Source of the DNA: Gemmatimonadota bacterium
GTDB taxonomy: Bacteria; Latescibacterota; UBA2968; UBA8231
Assembly (NCBI GenBank): GCA_028875335.1
Contig: JAPPEF010000343.1
Span: forward strand, 1 to 31,021
Length of the DNA: 31,021 nt
Reading direction: 5' to 3'
Part shown: positions 7,770 through 16,325 of the stretch, piece after piece
How the letters are laid out: every line of letters starts with the position of its first letter
Position numbering within the stretch: position 1 is the first letter of the stretch
Position numbers and translations under genes: made by a program
Notes under the pieces: model-generated
The model's input: only the letters and a program-made list of their open reading frames with translations
Database searches by the model: none
Told to the model about the DNA's origin: nothing

Positions 7770-8008
7770 TCAGCTAAAACAGACGGCTTCTTGGGGATAG
7801 GTGAGGCTATCGTAGCGTCCCAACCCCTTGAAGCGCGGATAGCCGGGCTTGCCGCCTTGCTGACAACGGCGATAGAACGATTGAAAGGCCAAGTCGACAC
7901 GCTATTTGGTAAAATGGAAATCAGATTCATCTAAGCTGATGAAAGAGAGGGAATACAACAAGGGGCACACTATCGCACTTGTTCAGCGTCAGGATACCGC
8001 CTGTAACG
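7770..8008 (-). pseudogene. tnpB: Relic of an IS200/IS605-type tnpB (OrfB) gene
   Basis: The 324-bp gap 7733-8056 holds no intact gene but two recognisable TnpB blocks on the minus strand. One block at 7970-8008 reads RYRRYPDAEQVR, like the YRLYPTPEQ start of TnpB. A second at 7770-7901 contains DLAFQSFYRR and KPGYPRFKGLGRYDSLTYP, like the N-terminal HTH/OrfB region. Stops (TAG at 7970-7972 and 7902-7904, TGA at 7770-7772) and a shortened spacer show decay. The catalytic RuvC half and the zinc finger are gone. No transposon ends were found. Confidence 0.75.
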
Positions 8009-8056
8009 GGGATCAGCTTACTACTATCTACGAGGCCAAGTGAGCATTCCGCCAAC

Positions 8057-10159
8057 TCAGAGGCGCTCTTGACCCGACGCCCCCGCCATAGTCAGCATCC
8101 CGACATAGGCGTCGTACATATTCTGAATGTTGCCCACGTAATGCACGGGCTGGCCGCAGCGACAGAAGCCGTAGCGCGCCCGTTTGTGATACACCGGCTT
8201 GGCAAGCAGCCGCATCGCCTGTTCCACGTGGCCAAACCACTTGTCGGGATTCCACCCTTTTTCGCCCGCCAAGCGACGCGCGTCGAGTACATGCCCATAG
8301 CCGACATTGTAGGCGGCCAGCGCAAAGCGCATCCGCTCATCCACGGGAATTTTCGGATCGAAGCGGTTGACCAGTTGGGACAGGTACTTTACCCCAGCGT
8401 GGATGTTTTCCTCCGGGTCGTGCAGATCGGTAAACCCCAGCTCGCGCCCGGTGACCGGCATGATCTGCATCAGCCCGCGCGCGCCGACCCAGCTGGTGGC
8501 CTGGGGATCGAATTTGGATTCCTGGTACATCTGCGCGGTAATCAACCGCCAGTCCTGGCCATACTGGCGAGCGTATTTTTTTACTAGCTCATCATAGGGC
8601 GACAGGCGGCCGCTCAAATCGACCCGCAGCGAATCTCTTGCCCTAGTGATGGTGCGCTTGTTTTTGAAGTATCGCTTCTTCATCACGTTAAAAAACAAGC
8701 CGCCTTTTTCTTCTTTTACGTACCGATTGAGCGCTGCCAGCAAGGCCGGATTGTCCTCGCGCACCGCCCAACCCAAGGACGTCGGCTTGATCCTGAAAGC
8801 CGCCTTGAGCCGGCGTCCATAGGAAAGTTCCACGTCGAGCAAGTTGGAGTCGCACAGGGTAATGTCGTAACGGCCCTCCTCGACGCCGGCTAGGATGTCT
8901 TCGGTTTCGAGGTCGTCGGGCAATGGCGCGACTTGCAAACCCTCAATGGAATCGGCTAGGGCCATCAGGGTGGTGTAAAAAGAAGAGCTTTGACGCACGT
9001 GGACCGTGCGCCCGGCCAAGTCTTCGAGGCTGCTGATCGAATCCTCCTCGGCGCGCACGACCACCAACTCATCTACTTCGTTGTACGGCAGGGCGAACGC
9101 CGCCTGCACCCGGCGCTCCTCGGTAATGGTCATGGCCGCGGCCACAATGTCGCCTTTGCCTTCGTTCAAATACGGCAGCAGATCGGCGTGGCTGTCCGGG
9201 ATGACAATATCGAGCCGCAAGCCGTGCCGATCGGCAAATTCCTTGATAAGCTCGTATTCAAATCCCACTTGTCGGCCGCGGTGGATGAAGTACGTCATCG
9301 CGTTATTGCGCGTGATCATGCGCAGCCGCCGACGCTCTTTTAGGCCGGGCAGATCGTCGGTGAAGGCCTGCTGGGACTGGCGCGTAAACTGCCGGGCGAG
9401 CAGATATTCATCGACCCGGGTCTTGAGCTGCACATCATCGGGCCGCATCATCAGGGCAATCGGGCGGTTTTCGGCCACCATGAGCGGCGTAACCAAGTTG
9501 TCGTAATAGCTTTCCACTGCCCGCCACAAGTGCTCGTCGGACACGGTTGCTTGGTATTCGCCGCGGACAATGCCGTCGAGCAGGTGTTCGAGGCCGAGCT
9601 TTTCCGGCGCGGTGTGAATCTGCAACGACGGTACCTGTTGCTGAATATCCAATAAGGTCTCGTAGTGCGAACTGGAGCGCCGGACGCCGACTTTCATTCC
9701 GGCCAAGTCCTCAATCGTCGCCGGCAGACTGTCGCTGGCCGCAGTAATCAGGTACTCATCCACGTAGAGATACGGCACGGAAAACGCCGCTTGCTCCTGG
9801 CGCGCTGCTGTAATCGTCAGGCTCGCAGCGACTATGTCGCCTTCGCCTTCGAGCAACTTCTGGACCATTTGGGCATAATTTTCGGCCTTTACCAGCATCA
9901 GTTCTAGATTGAGCTCTTCGGCCAAGTCGCGGGCGAGGTCGTAGTCAATCGTCACCGGCTCCGCCTGCTTGGGTATATGGGCCAGCGGCTCCGGCGGGAC
10001 GATGACGCGCAACTTGCCGTGGGATTGCAATACCGGCAGATCGCCGATGTACTTGGGCTGCGGCGGTGCCGGTGCCGGGGTCGCCGGTTGGCTACATTGA
10101 ACAAATGTAGAAATGACAATAAGTCCTGCAGGAAGAAGCGTTCGAGTGCGAAAGGACAC
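8057..10159 (-). CDS. MltF-like lytic transglycosylase lipoprotein with two solute-binding domains
   Basis: MltF-type enzymes cleave peptidoglycan glycan strands to 1,6-anhydro products and carry a periplasmic binding-protein-like regulatory domain. This 700-aa protein has a lipoprotein signal (Cys22 in STFVQC) and two consecutive SBP_bac_3 domains (about 49-259 and 277-499). Both contain GDIVAAxxTIT followed by a variant of QAAFxxPY. A C-terminal SLT domain (about 519-634) has the catalytic Glu547 in YQESKFDPQA, then GLMQIMP and AAYNVGYGH. E. coli MltF has one SBP domain, so the duplication is unusual. The start is GTG 10159 because AGGAGG lies 6 nt upstream; an upstream in-frame TTG would place that motif inside the gene. 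It is transcribed divergently from the dehydrogenase at 10479. Confidence 0.88.
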   Translation of the reverse strand: MSFRTRTLLPAGLIVISTFVQCSQPATPAPAPPQPKYIGDLPVLQSHGKLRVIVPPEPLAHIPKQAEPVTIDYDLARDLAEELNLELMLVKAENYAQMVQKLLEGEGDIVAASLTITAARQEQAAFSVPYLYVDEYLITAASDSLPATIEDLAGMKVGVRRSSSHYETLLDIQQQVPSLQIHTAPEKLGLEHLLDGIVRGEYQATVSDEHLWRAVESYYDNLVTPLMVAENRPIALMMRPDDVQLKTRVDEYLLARQFTRQSQQAFTDDLPGLKERRRLRMITRNNAMTYFIHRGRQVGFEYELIKEFADRHGLRLDIVIPDSHADLLPYLNEGKGDIVAAAMTITEERRVQAAFALPYNEVDELVVVRAEEDSISSLEDLAGRTVHVRQSSSFYTTLMALADSIEGLQVAPLPDDLETEDILAGVEEGRYDITLCDSNLLDVELSYGRRLKAAFRIKPTSLGWAVREDNPALLAALNRYVKEEKGGLFFNVMKKRYFKNKRTITRARDSLRVDLSGRLSPYDELVKKYARQYGQDWRLITAQMYQESKFDPQATSWVGARGLMQIMPVTGRELGFTDLHDPEENIHAGVKYLSQLVNRFDPKIPVDERMRFALAAYNVGYGHVLDARRLAGEKGWNPDKWFGHVEQAMRLLAKPVYHKRARYGFCRCGQPVHYVGNIQNMYDAYVGMLTMAGASGQERL

Positions 10160-10369
10160 GACGCACCTCCTCTCCAAATCGGCCCGCTCGACGGGCTTCA
10201 GGAGTGTTTTAGTCGGGAATGAAAAACGGCGCTTATGGGTTGGATTGAATATCGCGCCGTGGAGATTTTGGGTAGGTTGTCAGCTTACTGGTCAATATTA
10301 TAAAAGAACAGCTACTCCTTTACATCTTCCACTTGTATGTCCGCTAATAATAGAACGGTCAGCATTTTT

Positions 10370-10405
10370 CGTCAAGCCGTTTCGCCACCGCTGCACGGCT
10401 TGACG
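10370..10405. promoter_or_regulatory. Inverted repeat (candidate operator) in the divergent intergenic region
   Basis: CGTCAAGCCGT (10370-10380) and ACGGCTTGACG (10395-10405) form a perfect 11-bp inverted repeat with a 14-nt gap. The right half contains the TTGACG -35 box of the promoter reading into 10479. There is no T-run after the right arm, so an operator fits better than a terminator. The rest of the 319-bp region 10160-10478 shows no gene. Confidence 0.5.
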
Positions 10406-10431
10406 CCGGTTGTCCAAAGGCCCTTTATACT
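10400..10431 (+). promoter_or_regulatory. Probable sigma-70-type promoter for the dehydrogenase/kinase operon
   Basis: TTGACG (10400-10405) is followed after 18 bp by TTTATA (10424-10429), or after 20 bp by TATACT (10426-10431). A strong ribosome site AAGGAGG (10462-10468) precedes the GTG start at 10479. The -35 box is embedded in the inverted repeat at 10370-10405, suggesting repression. Confidence 0.5.
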
Positions 10432-10478
10432 GCCGCAACTTGCCTTTACTGCGGCCCGTTTAAGGAGGATAGAACGCT

Positions 10479-11498
10479 GTGCTAACTCATGAACTCACCG
10501 TCGTCGAGCCGGGGCGAATCGAGGTCACCCAAACCGATCTCGATGACCGCCTACATCCCCATGAAGTATTAATAGAAACCGAGTACTCCGTCGTCAGCGC
10601 CGGCACCGAAGGCGCGGGCTTTACCGGCCTCGTCAAGCAGATGCCCTTCGGCGACGCCGGCCAGTATCCCCGAGGCACTGGCTACGGCAACCTCGGCCAA
10701 GTGCTGCAAATTGGCGACGCGGTTGCCGGCGTACAACCGGGCGACCGCGTGCTGTCCTTTGCCCGCCACGCTTCCATCGTCACGACAGATGCGCAGCGCA
10801 TGGCACTGCCCGTCTCGCGCGAGGCCCCCGGCCAGCACCTCGTGTTCACGCGCATGGCCGGTGTCAGCATCTCTGCCTTGCGCTCTTCTAGCGTCCAGCC
10901 CGGAGACACCGTGCTCGTAGTGGGCGGTGGCCTCGTAGGCAACTTCACCGCCCAACTCTTCCGCTTGGCCGGTGCCGACGTCATGCTCGCGGATTTGTCC
11001 GAACTACGCCTACAGCAGGCGCGCGCCTGTGGCATCGAGCACACCGTCAATCCCGGTAGCGACGATCTGGAAGCTGTGGTGCGCGACTGGACCGGCGGTG
11101 CTGGTGCCCGCATCGGCGTCGAGGCCATTGGCATCAGCGAAGTCATCGCCCAGACCGCGATGTGCGTTGCCCGCCACGGCGAACTCATCCTCCTCGGCAG
11201 CCCGCGCGCCCCAGCCCATTTCGATGTGACGCCCATGCTGCTGCGCATCCACCTAGAGGCGATCCGCATGATCGGCGCTCTCGAGTGGCGCTGGCCGCAA
11301 CACGCCACCGAGCGCTCCCGCGATCTCGACGCCAATTATCGCCAGCTTGCCGCGTGGATCGCCGGCGGCCAACTCGTCGTCGAACCCCTGCTGACCCACC
11401 TAGCGTCCCCGGCAGACTGCCAGCAAATGTACGAAGGACTGACCGCCAATAAGGAAGAATACCTCGGCGTGGTCTTCGACTGGTCGCTGCTGAGTTAA
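10479..11498 (+). CDS. Medium-chain (MDR) zinc-binding-type dehydrogenase
   Basis: The 339-aa product has the MDR layout: an N-terminal GroES-like domain and a Rossmann NAD(P)-binding domain with VLVVGGGLVGNFTAQ followed by the acidic end LADLSE. The position that holds the catalytic zinc Cys in true alcohol dehydrogenases reads SAGTEGAG here. It probably belongs to the branch annotated as zinc-binding alcohol dehydrogenase that lacks the standard catalytic zinc ligands. The GTG start has AAGGAGG upstream. It is followed after 4 nt by a sugar kinase, so a role in oxidising a sugar or polyol before phosphorylation is likely but inferred. The substrate is unknown. Confidence 0.85.
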   Translation: MLTHELTVVEPGRIEVTQTDLDDRLHPHEVLIETEYSVVSAGTEGAGFTGLVKQMPFGDAGQYPRGTGYGNLGQVLQIGDAVAGVQPGDRVLSFARHASIVTTDAQRMALPVSREAPGQHLVFTRMAGVSISALRSSSVQPGDTVLVVGGGLVGNFTAQLFRLAGADVMLADLSELRLQQARACGIEHTVNPGSDDLEAVVRDWTGGAGARIGVEAIGISEVIAQTAMCVARHGELILLGSPRAPAHFDVTPMLLRIHLEAIRMIGALEWRWPQHATERSRDLDANYRQLAAWIAGGQLVVEPLLTHLASPADCQQMYEGLTANKEEYLGVVFDWSLLS

Positions 11499-11502
11499 TC
11501 CC

Positions 11503-12981
11503 ATGTCAACGCACTACCTCGCACTAGACATCGGCTCGACGACTGTCGTCGCCATCGTCATTGACCTCGACACCAACTCCGTCGTCGGCGCGGCCAGCGC
11601 GGCCAATTCGTCCGAGGTGACCTCCGCGGCAGATAAGCGGATCAGCCGCTCGGAGTGGGATCTCGACGCGATGACCGAGCTGGCCATCGGCAACGCCGCC
11701 ACGCTCGTAGCCCGCACCAACGCCCGACCAGCAGCCATCGGCGTCACTGGGCAGCAACAGGGTCTGCAGCTTCTCGACGCCGCGTTCAATGTCGTAGGAC
11801 CTTATTTCTCCTGGCAAGACCAGCGCGCCCAAGAACTCCTACCGGGCCAGCAGCACAGCTACTTAGACGCCATGGCCCAGCGCGGGGGGTCGATCGCCAC
11901 TGAGGGAGAAATGCCCGCCTTTGCCAATACCGGCTGCCCCCTCGTGGCCGGCCACGCTGCGCCGCACCTGTTTTGGCTGCAAGCCAACAATCAGCTTCCC
12001 AGCGGCGTCAGCGGCACCACGGCCCCTGAATTTGTGGTGTCGCGCCTAGTGGGCAAACGGCCAGTGGTCGATCCCACAGACGCGCTCGGCTGGGGCGTCT
12101 ATGACGTGACCAAGCGCACTTGGGCGGACGAGCTTATCGCCGATCTCGATCTGGATCAGTCGCTGTTCCCCGATCTGGTCGAATCTTGCACTATGGCCGG
12201 TACCCTGACCGCAGCGATGGCCCAAAAGCTCGGCGTACCAGTGGGCCTGCCCGTCGCCGTGGCGTCCGGTGATCACCAGTGTAGCTTTGCCGGTACGGTC
12301 GCCGATTACGCCAACACCGTGGCGGTCAACGTCGGTACTGGCGGACAAGCCGCGCTGCATATCGAAGCCCCACTGCCGCGCGGCTCGCTCGAACTGCGTC
12401 CCTATATCCAGCGCGGCTATCTGCTGGCCGGTGTGGGAGCCGTTGGCGGACGGACGTTCAGAACGCTGCGCGACTTCTTCGCCGACGCCATCTCTGCCCT
12501 CGCCGATGTCCAACCCGACAGCGAGGCCCTCTACGAGCGGCTCGTATCATTAGCGGCCGACGTGCCAGCCGGGGCCGAGGGCGTGCGTGCCGACCCGCTG
12601 TTTTCCGGGTCGCGCAGCAGACCGCGCGCCAAAGCCGCCTTCCGCGAGCTAACCACTGCGACGCTGACGGCCGGGCATCTAACGCGCGCGCTATTGGAAG
12701 GCATGGCCGTCGAGTTGGCCGACTCGTATCGCGAGGCCATCCTACTGGGCGGTGGCGCGCGCTCCAAGCTGGTTGGCGCAGGCAACGGCATCAAGCTAAA
12801 TCCCGTACTGCGAGCGGCGCTGGAAGCGGAGTTCGCTATGCCGCTGCACATAGGGGCACACGGCGAAGAGGCCGCCGTCGGTGCCGCGTTGTGTGCCGCT
12901 GTGGCTGACGGCGCGTTTGGCTCCATTGCCGAAGCGAGCGCGGCGTTTGCTAGTGCGCCAGCAGTGTCAAGCGTCAAATGA
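11503..12981 (+). CDS. FGGY-family carbohydrate kinase (sedoheptulokinase/xylulokinase-like)
   Basis: FGGY kinases phosphorylate sugars or polyols with ATP. This 492-aa protein begins with the phosphate-1 loop ALDIGSTT and continues with IGVTGQQQGLQLLD and YFSWQDQRAQE, in the style of sedoheptulokinase. It has the second nucleotide-binding block VNVGTGGQAAL and, in the C-terminal lobe, EGMAVELADSYR and ILLGGGARSK. Length matches the family. It lies 4 nt after the MDR dehydrogenase without a clear ribosome site of its own, indicating coupled translation. Substrate specificity cannot be read from motifs; sedoheptulose or a related ketose is a guess. Confidence 0.85.
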   Translation: MSTHYLALDIGSTTVVAIVIDLDTNSVVGAASAANSSEVTSAADKRISRSEWDLDAMTELAIGNAATLVARTNARPAAIGVTGQQQGLQLLDAAFNVVGPYFSWQDQRAQELLPGQQHSYLDAMAQRGGSIATEGEMPAFANTGCPLVAGHAAPHLFWLQANNQLPSGVSGTTAPEFVVSRLVGKRPVVDPTDALGWGVYDVTKRTWADELIADLDLDQSLFPDLVESCTMAGTLTAAMAQKLGVPVGLPVAVASGDHQCSFAGTVADYANTVAVNVGTGGQAALHIEAPLPRGSLELRPYIQRGYLLAGVGAVGGRTFRTLRDFFADAISALADVQPDSEALYERLVSLAADVPAGAEGVRADPLFSGSRSRPRAKAAFRELTTATLTAGHLTRALLEGMAVELADSYREAILLGGGARSKLVGAGNGIKLNPVLRAALEAEFAMPLHIGAHGEEAAVGAALCAAVADGAFGSIAEASAAFASAPAVSSVK

Positions 12982-13063
12982 AATATTTCTGGTGATCTGG
13001 CACTATCCTTATACAAGAGCGAAATTATATGATGTATGCCTCGACCAAGAAAACCATACTGCC

Positions 13064-13330
13064 ATGAAACATATCGAGATTGTCGATGGAGCACTGAACA
13101 GCCGCTTTGAACTATACGCTGTGCCTGATCAGATCTTTGATTTGCTATTCCCGGCAGAAGAGGACGAAATATATCTCGAAGATCTGAGCAAAGAGTTGCA
13201 AGAGAATACAGCGTTCTGGGACCAAGTTTATGCCCGAGAAGTGGATCGACGCACCGTTAAGGGGATTCACGGCATCCTCCATACGCATCCCAAAGCGAAA
13301 ATTTCCATCATGGAACAAACCGCTGGTTGA
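13064..13330 (+). CDS. Small conserved protein of unknown function (KHIEIVDGA-type)
   Basis: The 88-aa product starts MKHIEIVDGALNSRFELYAV and includes FDLLFPAEEDEIYLED and KGIHGILH. To my recollection it resembles a family of small uncharacterised proteins seen in cyanobacteria and planctomycetes, which share the KHIEIVDGA start and the GIHG block. ATG 13064 is the natural start; an upstream in-frame extension would overlap the kinase gene. The end after GIHGIL looks unlike the family, whereas another frame gives KRKFPSWNKP, so a frameshift near 13275 is possible. No strong ribosome site was seen. No function can be assigned. Confidence 0.6.
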   Translation: MKHIEIVDGALNSRFELYAVPDQIFDLLFPAEEDEIYLEDLSKELQENTAFWDQVYAREVDRRTVKGIHGILHTHPKAKISIMEQTAG

Positions 13331-13373
13331 AATGGATCAACCGGCTATTGACCGATCAAAACAGGAGTTTTAC

Positions 13374-16238
13374 ATGAGACGAGTTTTGCTGCTGTTCACT
13401 GTGCTGCCAGTGCTGTTGTACGCCTGCGTCAGCACGTCGCCGACGACCGTGCAACAGGCGGCGATGGAGGAGACGACCGAGAAGATAGAGGATCCGAAGC
13501 TGCCCATTGACTCGCTGGTGACCGTCGGCCAGCTAGACAACGGCCTGCGCTATGTCGTCCGCAAAAACCAAAAGCCCGAGAACCGAGTCGAACTGCGGCT
13601 GGTGGTCAATGCCGGCTCGGTGCTGGAGGACGAAAACCAACAGGGGCTGGCGCACTTTGCCGAGCACATGGCCTTCAATGGCACCAAAAACTTTGCCAAG
13701 CAGGAGTTGGTAGATTATCTGGAGCTAATCGGCATGCGCTTCGGACCAGACCTCAATGCCTACACCAGCTTCGACGAGACCGTGTACATGCTGACCGTAC
13801 CCACCGACAGCACCGAAGTGGTGGAAACGGCCTTCCAAATTTTGGAGGACTGGGCGCACCAGATCAGCTTTGAGGCCGAGGAAATCGAAAAGGAACGGGG
13901 CGTAGTCGTCGAAGAGTGGCGACTGCGGCGCGGTGCTCAGCAGCGCATGTTCGACGAGCAAATACCCATTCTCCTGAAGGATTCGCGCTACGCCGTGCGC
14001 TTGCCCATTGGCCAGAAGGCCGTGCTCGATACCTTTCAGCACGAGGATCTACGCCGCTTTTACCGCACTTGGTATCGGCCCGATCTGATGGGTTTTGTGG
14101 CCGTCGGCGACATTGAGCCAGCGGAGGTAGAGGCGCTAGTACAGGAGTATTTTGCGCGCATCCCCACGGCCGAAAGTCCCCCCGAACGCACGGTGTTCCC
14201 CGTACCCGACCACGAGGAGACGCTCTTCGCCATTACCACCGACCCAGAAGCCACTTACAACAGCGTCAGCATCTACTACAAGAGGGATGTGCGGCCCCAA
14301 GGGACGGTGAGCACCTATCGCCGTTCGCTAATTGAGGCCCTATATCACCGGATGCTCAACCAGCGCCTACACGAACTGACCAAGCTACCCGAGCCGCCCT
14401 TTTTAGGTGCTTATTCGGGCCAAGGGCGTTGGTTGCGCTCCAAGGAATTTTTCATCCTCGGCGCTGGGGTGCAAAACAACGGTTTCGACGCCGGGCTTGA
14501 GGCCCTGCTGGTTGAAGCAGCGAGAGTGCGGGAATACGGCTTTACCGCCTCTGAGCTAGCGCGCGAGAAAAAAGAAATGCTGCGCGGCATGGAGCAGTCC
14601 TACCGCGAGCGCGACAAGCAGCAGTCGAGCGGTTTTGCCTCCGAATACGTGCGCCACCTGCTGACCGACGAAGCCATCCCCGGCATTGCCAAGGAGTACG
14701 AACTCTACCAAGAACTGGTCCCTGGCATTGCACTAGAGGAAATCAATGCGCTGGCCAGCGAGTGGACGAGCGAAAAAAACCGGGTAATTACCGTGGAAGC
14801 CCCTGAGCAAGAAAGTATTGCCGTGCCCAACGAGCAGGATCTGCTGGCGATCTTCGCCAAGGCCGCGCAGCAGGAGATCGCGCCATACGCCGACGAGGTA
14901 TCCGACGAGCCGCTCGTGGCGCAAATACCAGCCCCGGCCGAAATCGTCGAACGCAGCGAAATCCCCGAGATCGGCGTGACTTGGTGGACGCTCTCCAACG
15001 GCATCCGGGTGTGCCTGAAGCCGACGGACTTCAAAAACGATGAGATCCTCTTCCGAGCCTATAGCCCCGGCGGGCACTCGCTGGTCCCCGACGCCGACTA
15101 CGTGGCGGCCTCGACTGCGACCTCAGTGGTGAGCGAGGGCGGCGTGGGGCCGTTTAACAAGATCGAACTGGAGAAGAAACTGGCCGGCAAAGTAGTGCGG
15201 GTATCGCCGTGGATTAGCAGCTTGCGGGAGGGTGTTTCCGGCTCGGCCTCGCCCGAAGATATCCAAACCATGTTCGAGCTGATCTATGCCTTCTTCACCG
15301 CGCCTCGGCAGGACAGCACGGCCTTCCAAGCCTACCAGACGCTCATGCGAGGCTCCATCCAAAATCGCAGCGCGCGCCCGGAGACGGCTTTCAGCGACAC
15401 CCTTGCGGTCACCATGGCGCAGTACCACCACCGAGCGCGCCCCTGGTCGCTGGAGTTGCTCGACGAGATGGACTTGGCCACGTCCATGGCTGTGTATCAG
15501 GATCGCTTTGCCGACGCCAGCGACTTCTCGTTTTTCTTTGTCGGCAACTTCACTCTCGAAGGCATAGAGCCGCTGGTGCGCACTTATCTGGGCGGCTTGC
15601 CGACCACGGGACGGGAGGAGACTTGGCGCGATGTCGGCATCGAGGCCCCAGAGGGCGTGATCGACAAAGCGGTCTATCGCGGCATTGAACCCAAGAGCCG
15701 ATCGCAGATGATTTTCACCGGCCCCTTTGAATACGATGGCTGGAAAAACAACCTCGAACTGAGGGCCATGACCTCCGTGCTGGAAATCAAGCTGCGCGAG
15801 GTGTTGCGCGAGGACTTGGGCGGCACCTATGGGGTTTGGGTCGGCAGTAGCGGCTCGCACTACCCGGACGAAGAGTACCGCATCTCCATCTCCTTCGGCA
15901 GCGATCCCGACCGCGTCGAGGAACTGACACAGGTAATCTTTGAGCAGATCGACAGCCTAAAAACCGTCGGCACCACCGACCTCTACGTCGATAAGGTCAA
16001 GGAAATGCGCAAACGCCAGCGCGAGACAGACCTCAAGGAGAACAGCTTCTGGGTCGGGGCTCTGGAGACGCTCGACTTCAACGGGGTCGATCCGCTACGG
16101 CTGATTCAGTATCCAGCGTTGGTCGATTCGCTGACGGTGGATGTAGTGCAGCAGTCGGCGCAGAAGTATTTCAACATGGATCGTTATGTGCGGGTGGTGC
16201 TCTATCCGGAGGAGGGGGAAGAACCGGAGGAAGAGTAG
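13374..16238 (+). CDS. M16-family zinc metallopeptidase lipoprotein
   Basis: M16 (pitrilysin/insulinase-like) peptidases degrade peptides in a clam-shaped chamber. The 954-aa protein has a lipoprotein signal with Cys18 (LLYAC) and an active N-terminal M16 domain. The inverted zinc motif is H94-F-A-E-H98, with the third ligand Glu174 exactly 76 residues after H98. M16_C domains follow, then a second M16-like half from about residue 540 without an HxxEH motif. This is the normal arrangement of one active and one inactive half. The C-terminus is acidic. ATG 13374 is chosen for AGGAG upstream and because it begins the lipoprotein signal; the frame stays open further upstream to 13230. Location is the periplasmic face of a membrane. 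Confidence 0.92.
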   Translation: MRRVLLLFTVLPVLLYACVSTSPTTVQQAAMEETTEKIEDPKLPIDSLVTVGQLDNGLRYVVRKNQKPENRVELRLVVNAGSVLEDENQQGLAHFAEHMAFNGTKNFAKQELVDYLELIGMRFGPDLNAYTSFDETVYMLTVPTDSTEVVETAFQILEDWAHQISFEAEEIEKERGVVVEEWRLRRGAQQRMFDEQIPILLKDSRYAVRLPIGQKAVLDTFQHEDLRRFYRTWYRPDLMGFVAVGDIEPAEVEALVQEYFARIPTAESPPERTVFPVPDHEETLFAITTDPEATYNSVSIYYKRDVRPQGTVSTYRRSLIEALYHRMLNQRLHELTKLPEPPFLGAYSGQGRWLRSKEFFILGAGVQNNGFDAGLEALLVEAARVREYGFTASELAREKKEMLRGMEQSYRERDKQQSSGFASEYVRHLLTDEAIPGIAKEYELYQELVPGIALEEINALASEWTSEKNRVITVEAPEQESIAVPNEQDLLAIFAKAAQQEIAPYADEVSDEPLVAQIPAPAEIVERSEIPEIGVTWWTLSNGIRVCLKPTDFKNDEILFRAYSPGGHSLVPDADYVAASTATSVVSEGGVGPFNKIELEKKLAGKVVRVSPWISSLREGVSGSASPEDIQTMFELIYAFFTAPRQDSTAFQAYQTLMRGSIQNRSARPETAFSDTLAVTMAQYHHRARPWSLELLDEMDLATSMAVYQDRFADASDFSFFFVGNFTLEGIEPLVRTYLGGLPTTGREETWRDVGIEAPEGVIDKAVYRGIEPKSRSQMIFTGPFEYDGWKNNLELRAMTSVLEIKLREVLREDLGGTYGVWVGSSGSHYPDEEYRISISFGSDPDRVEELTQVIFEQIDSLKTVGTTDLYVDKVKEMRKRQRETDLKENSFWVGALETLDFNGVDPLRLIQYPALVDSLTVDVVQQSAQKYFNMDRYVRVVLYPEEGEEPEEE

Positions 16239-16276
16239 CGCTACGTGGTACCGTATATTTCTCTTGCTATTACGTC

Positions 16277-16312
16277 GCCGTCGGCCCAAGCTATCTTGGT
16301 TGGGCCGGCGGC
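16277..16312 (+). terminator. Hairpin after the M16 peptidase gene
   Basis: GCCGTCGGCCCAA (16277-16289) pairs with TTGGGCCGGCGGC (16300-16312), with one G-T wobble and a 10-nt loop. It lies 39 nt after the peptidase stop and in front of a convergent gene. The following bases (GGCTTTAGT) are only weakly T-rich. Confidence 0.6.
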
Positions 16313-16325
16313 GGCTTTAGTACTC

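Noticed and set aside
10157..10177. A TTG start at 10177 for the lytic transglycosylase
   Set aside because: The AGGAGG ribosome site would fall inside the coding region. GTG 10159 has it at ideal spacing.
15123..15860. A 245-codon minus-strand frame
   Set aside because: It lies opposite the M16 peptidase, which has a complete catalytic motif and length.
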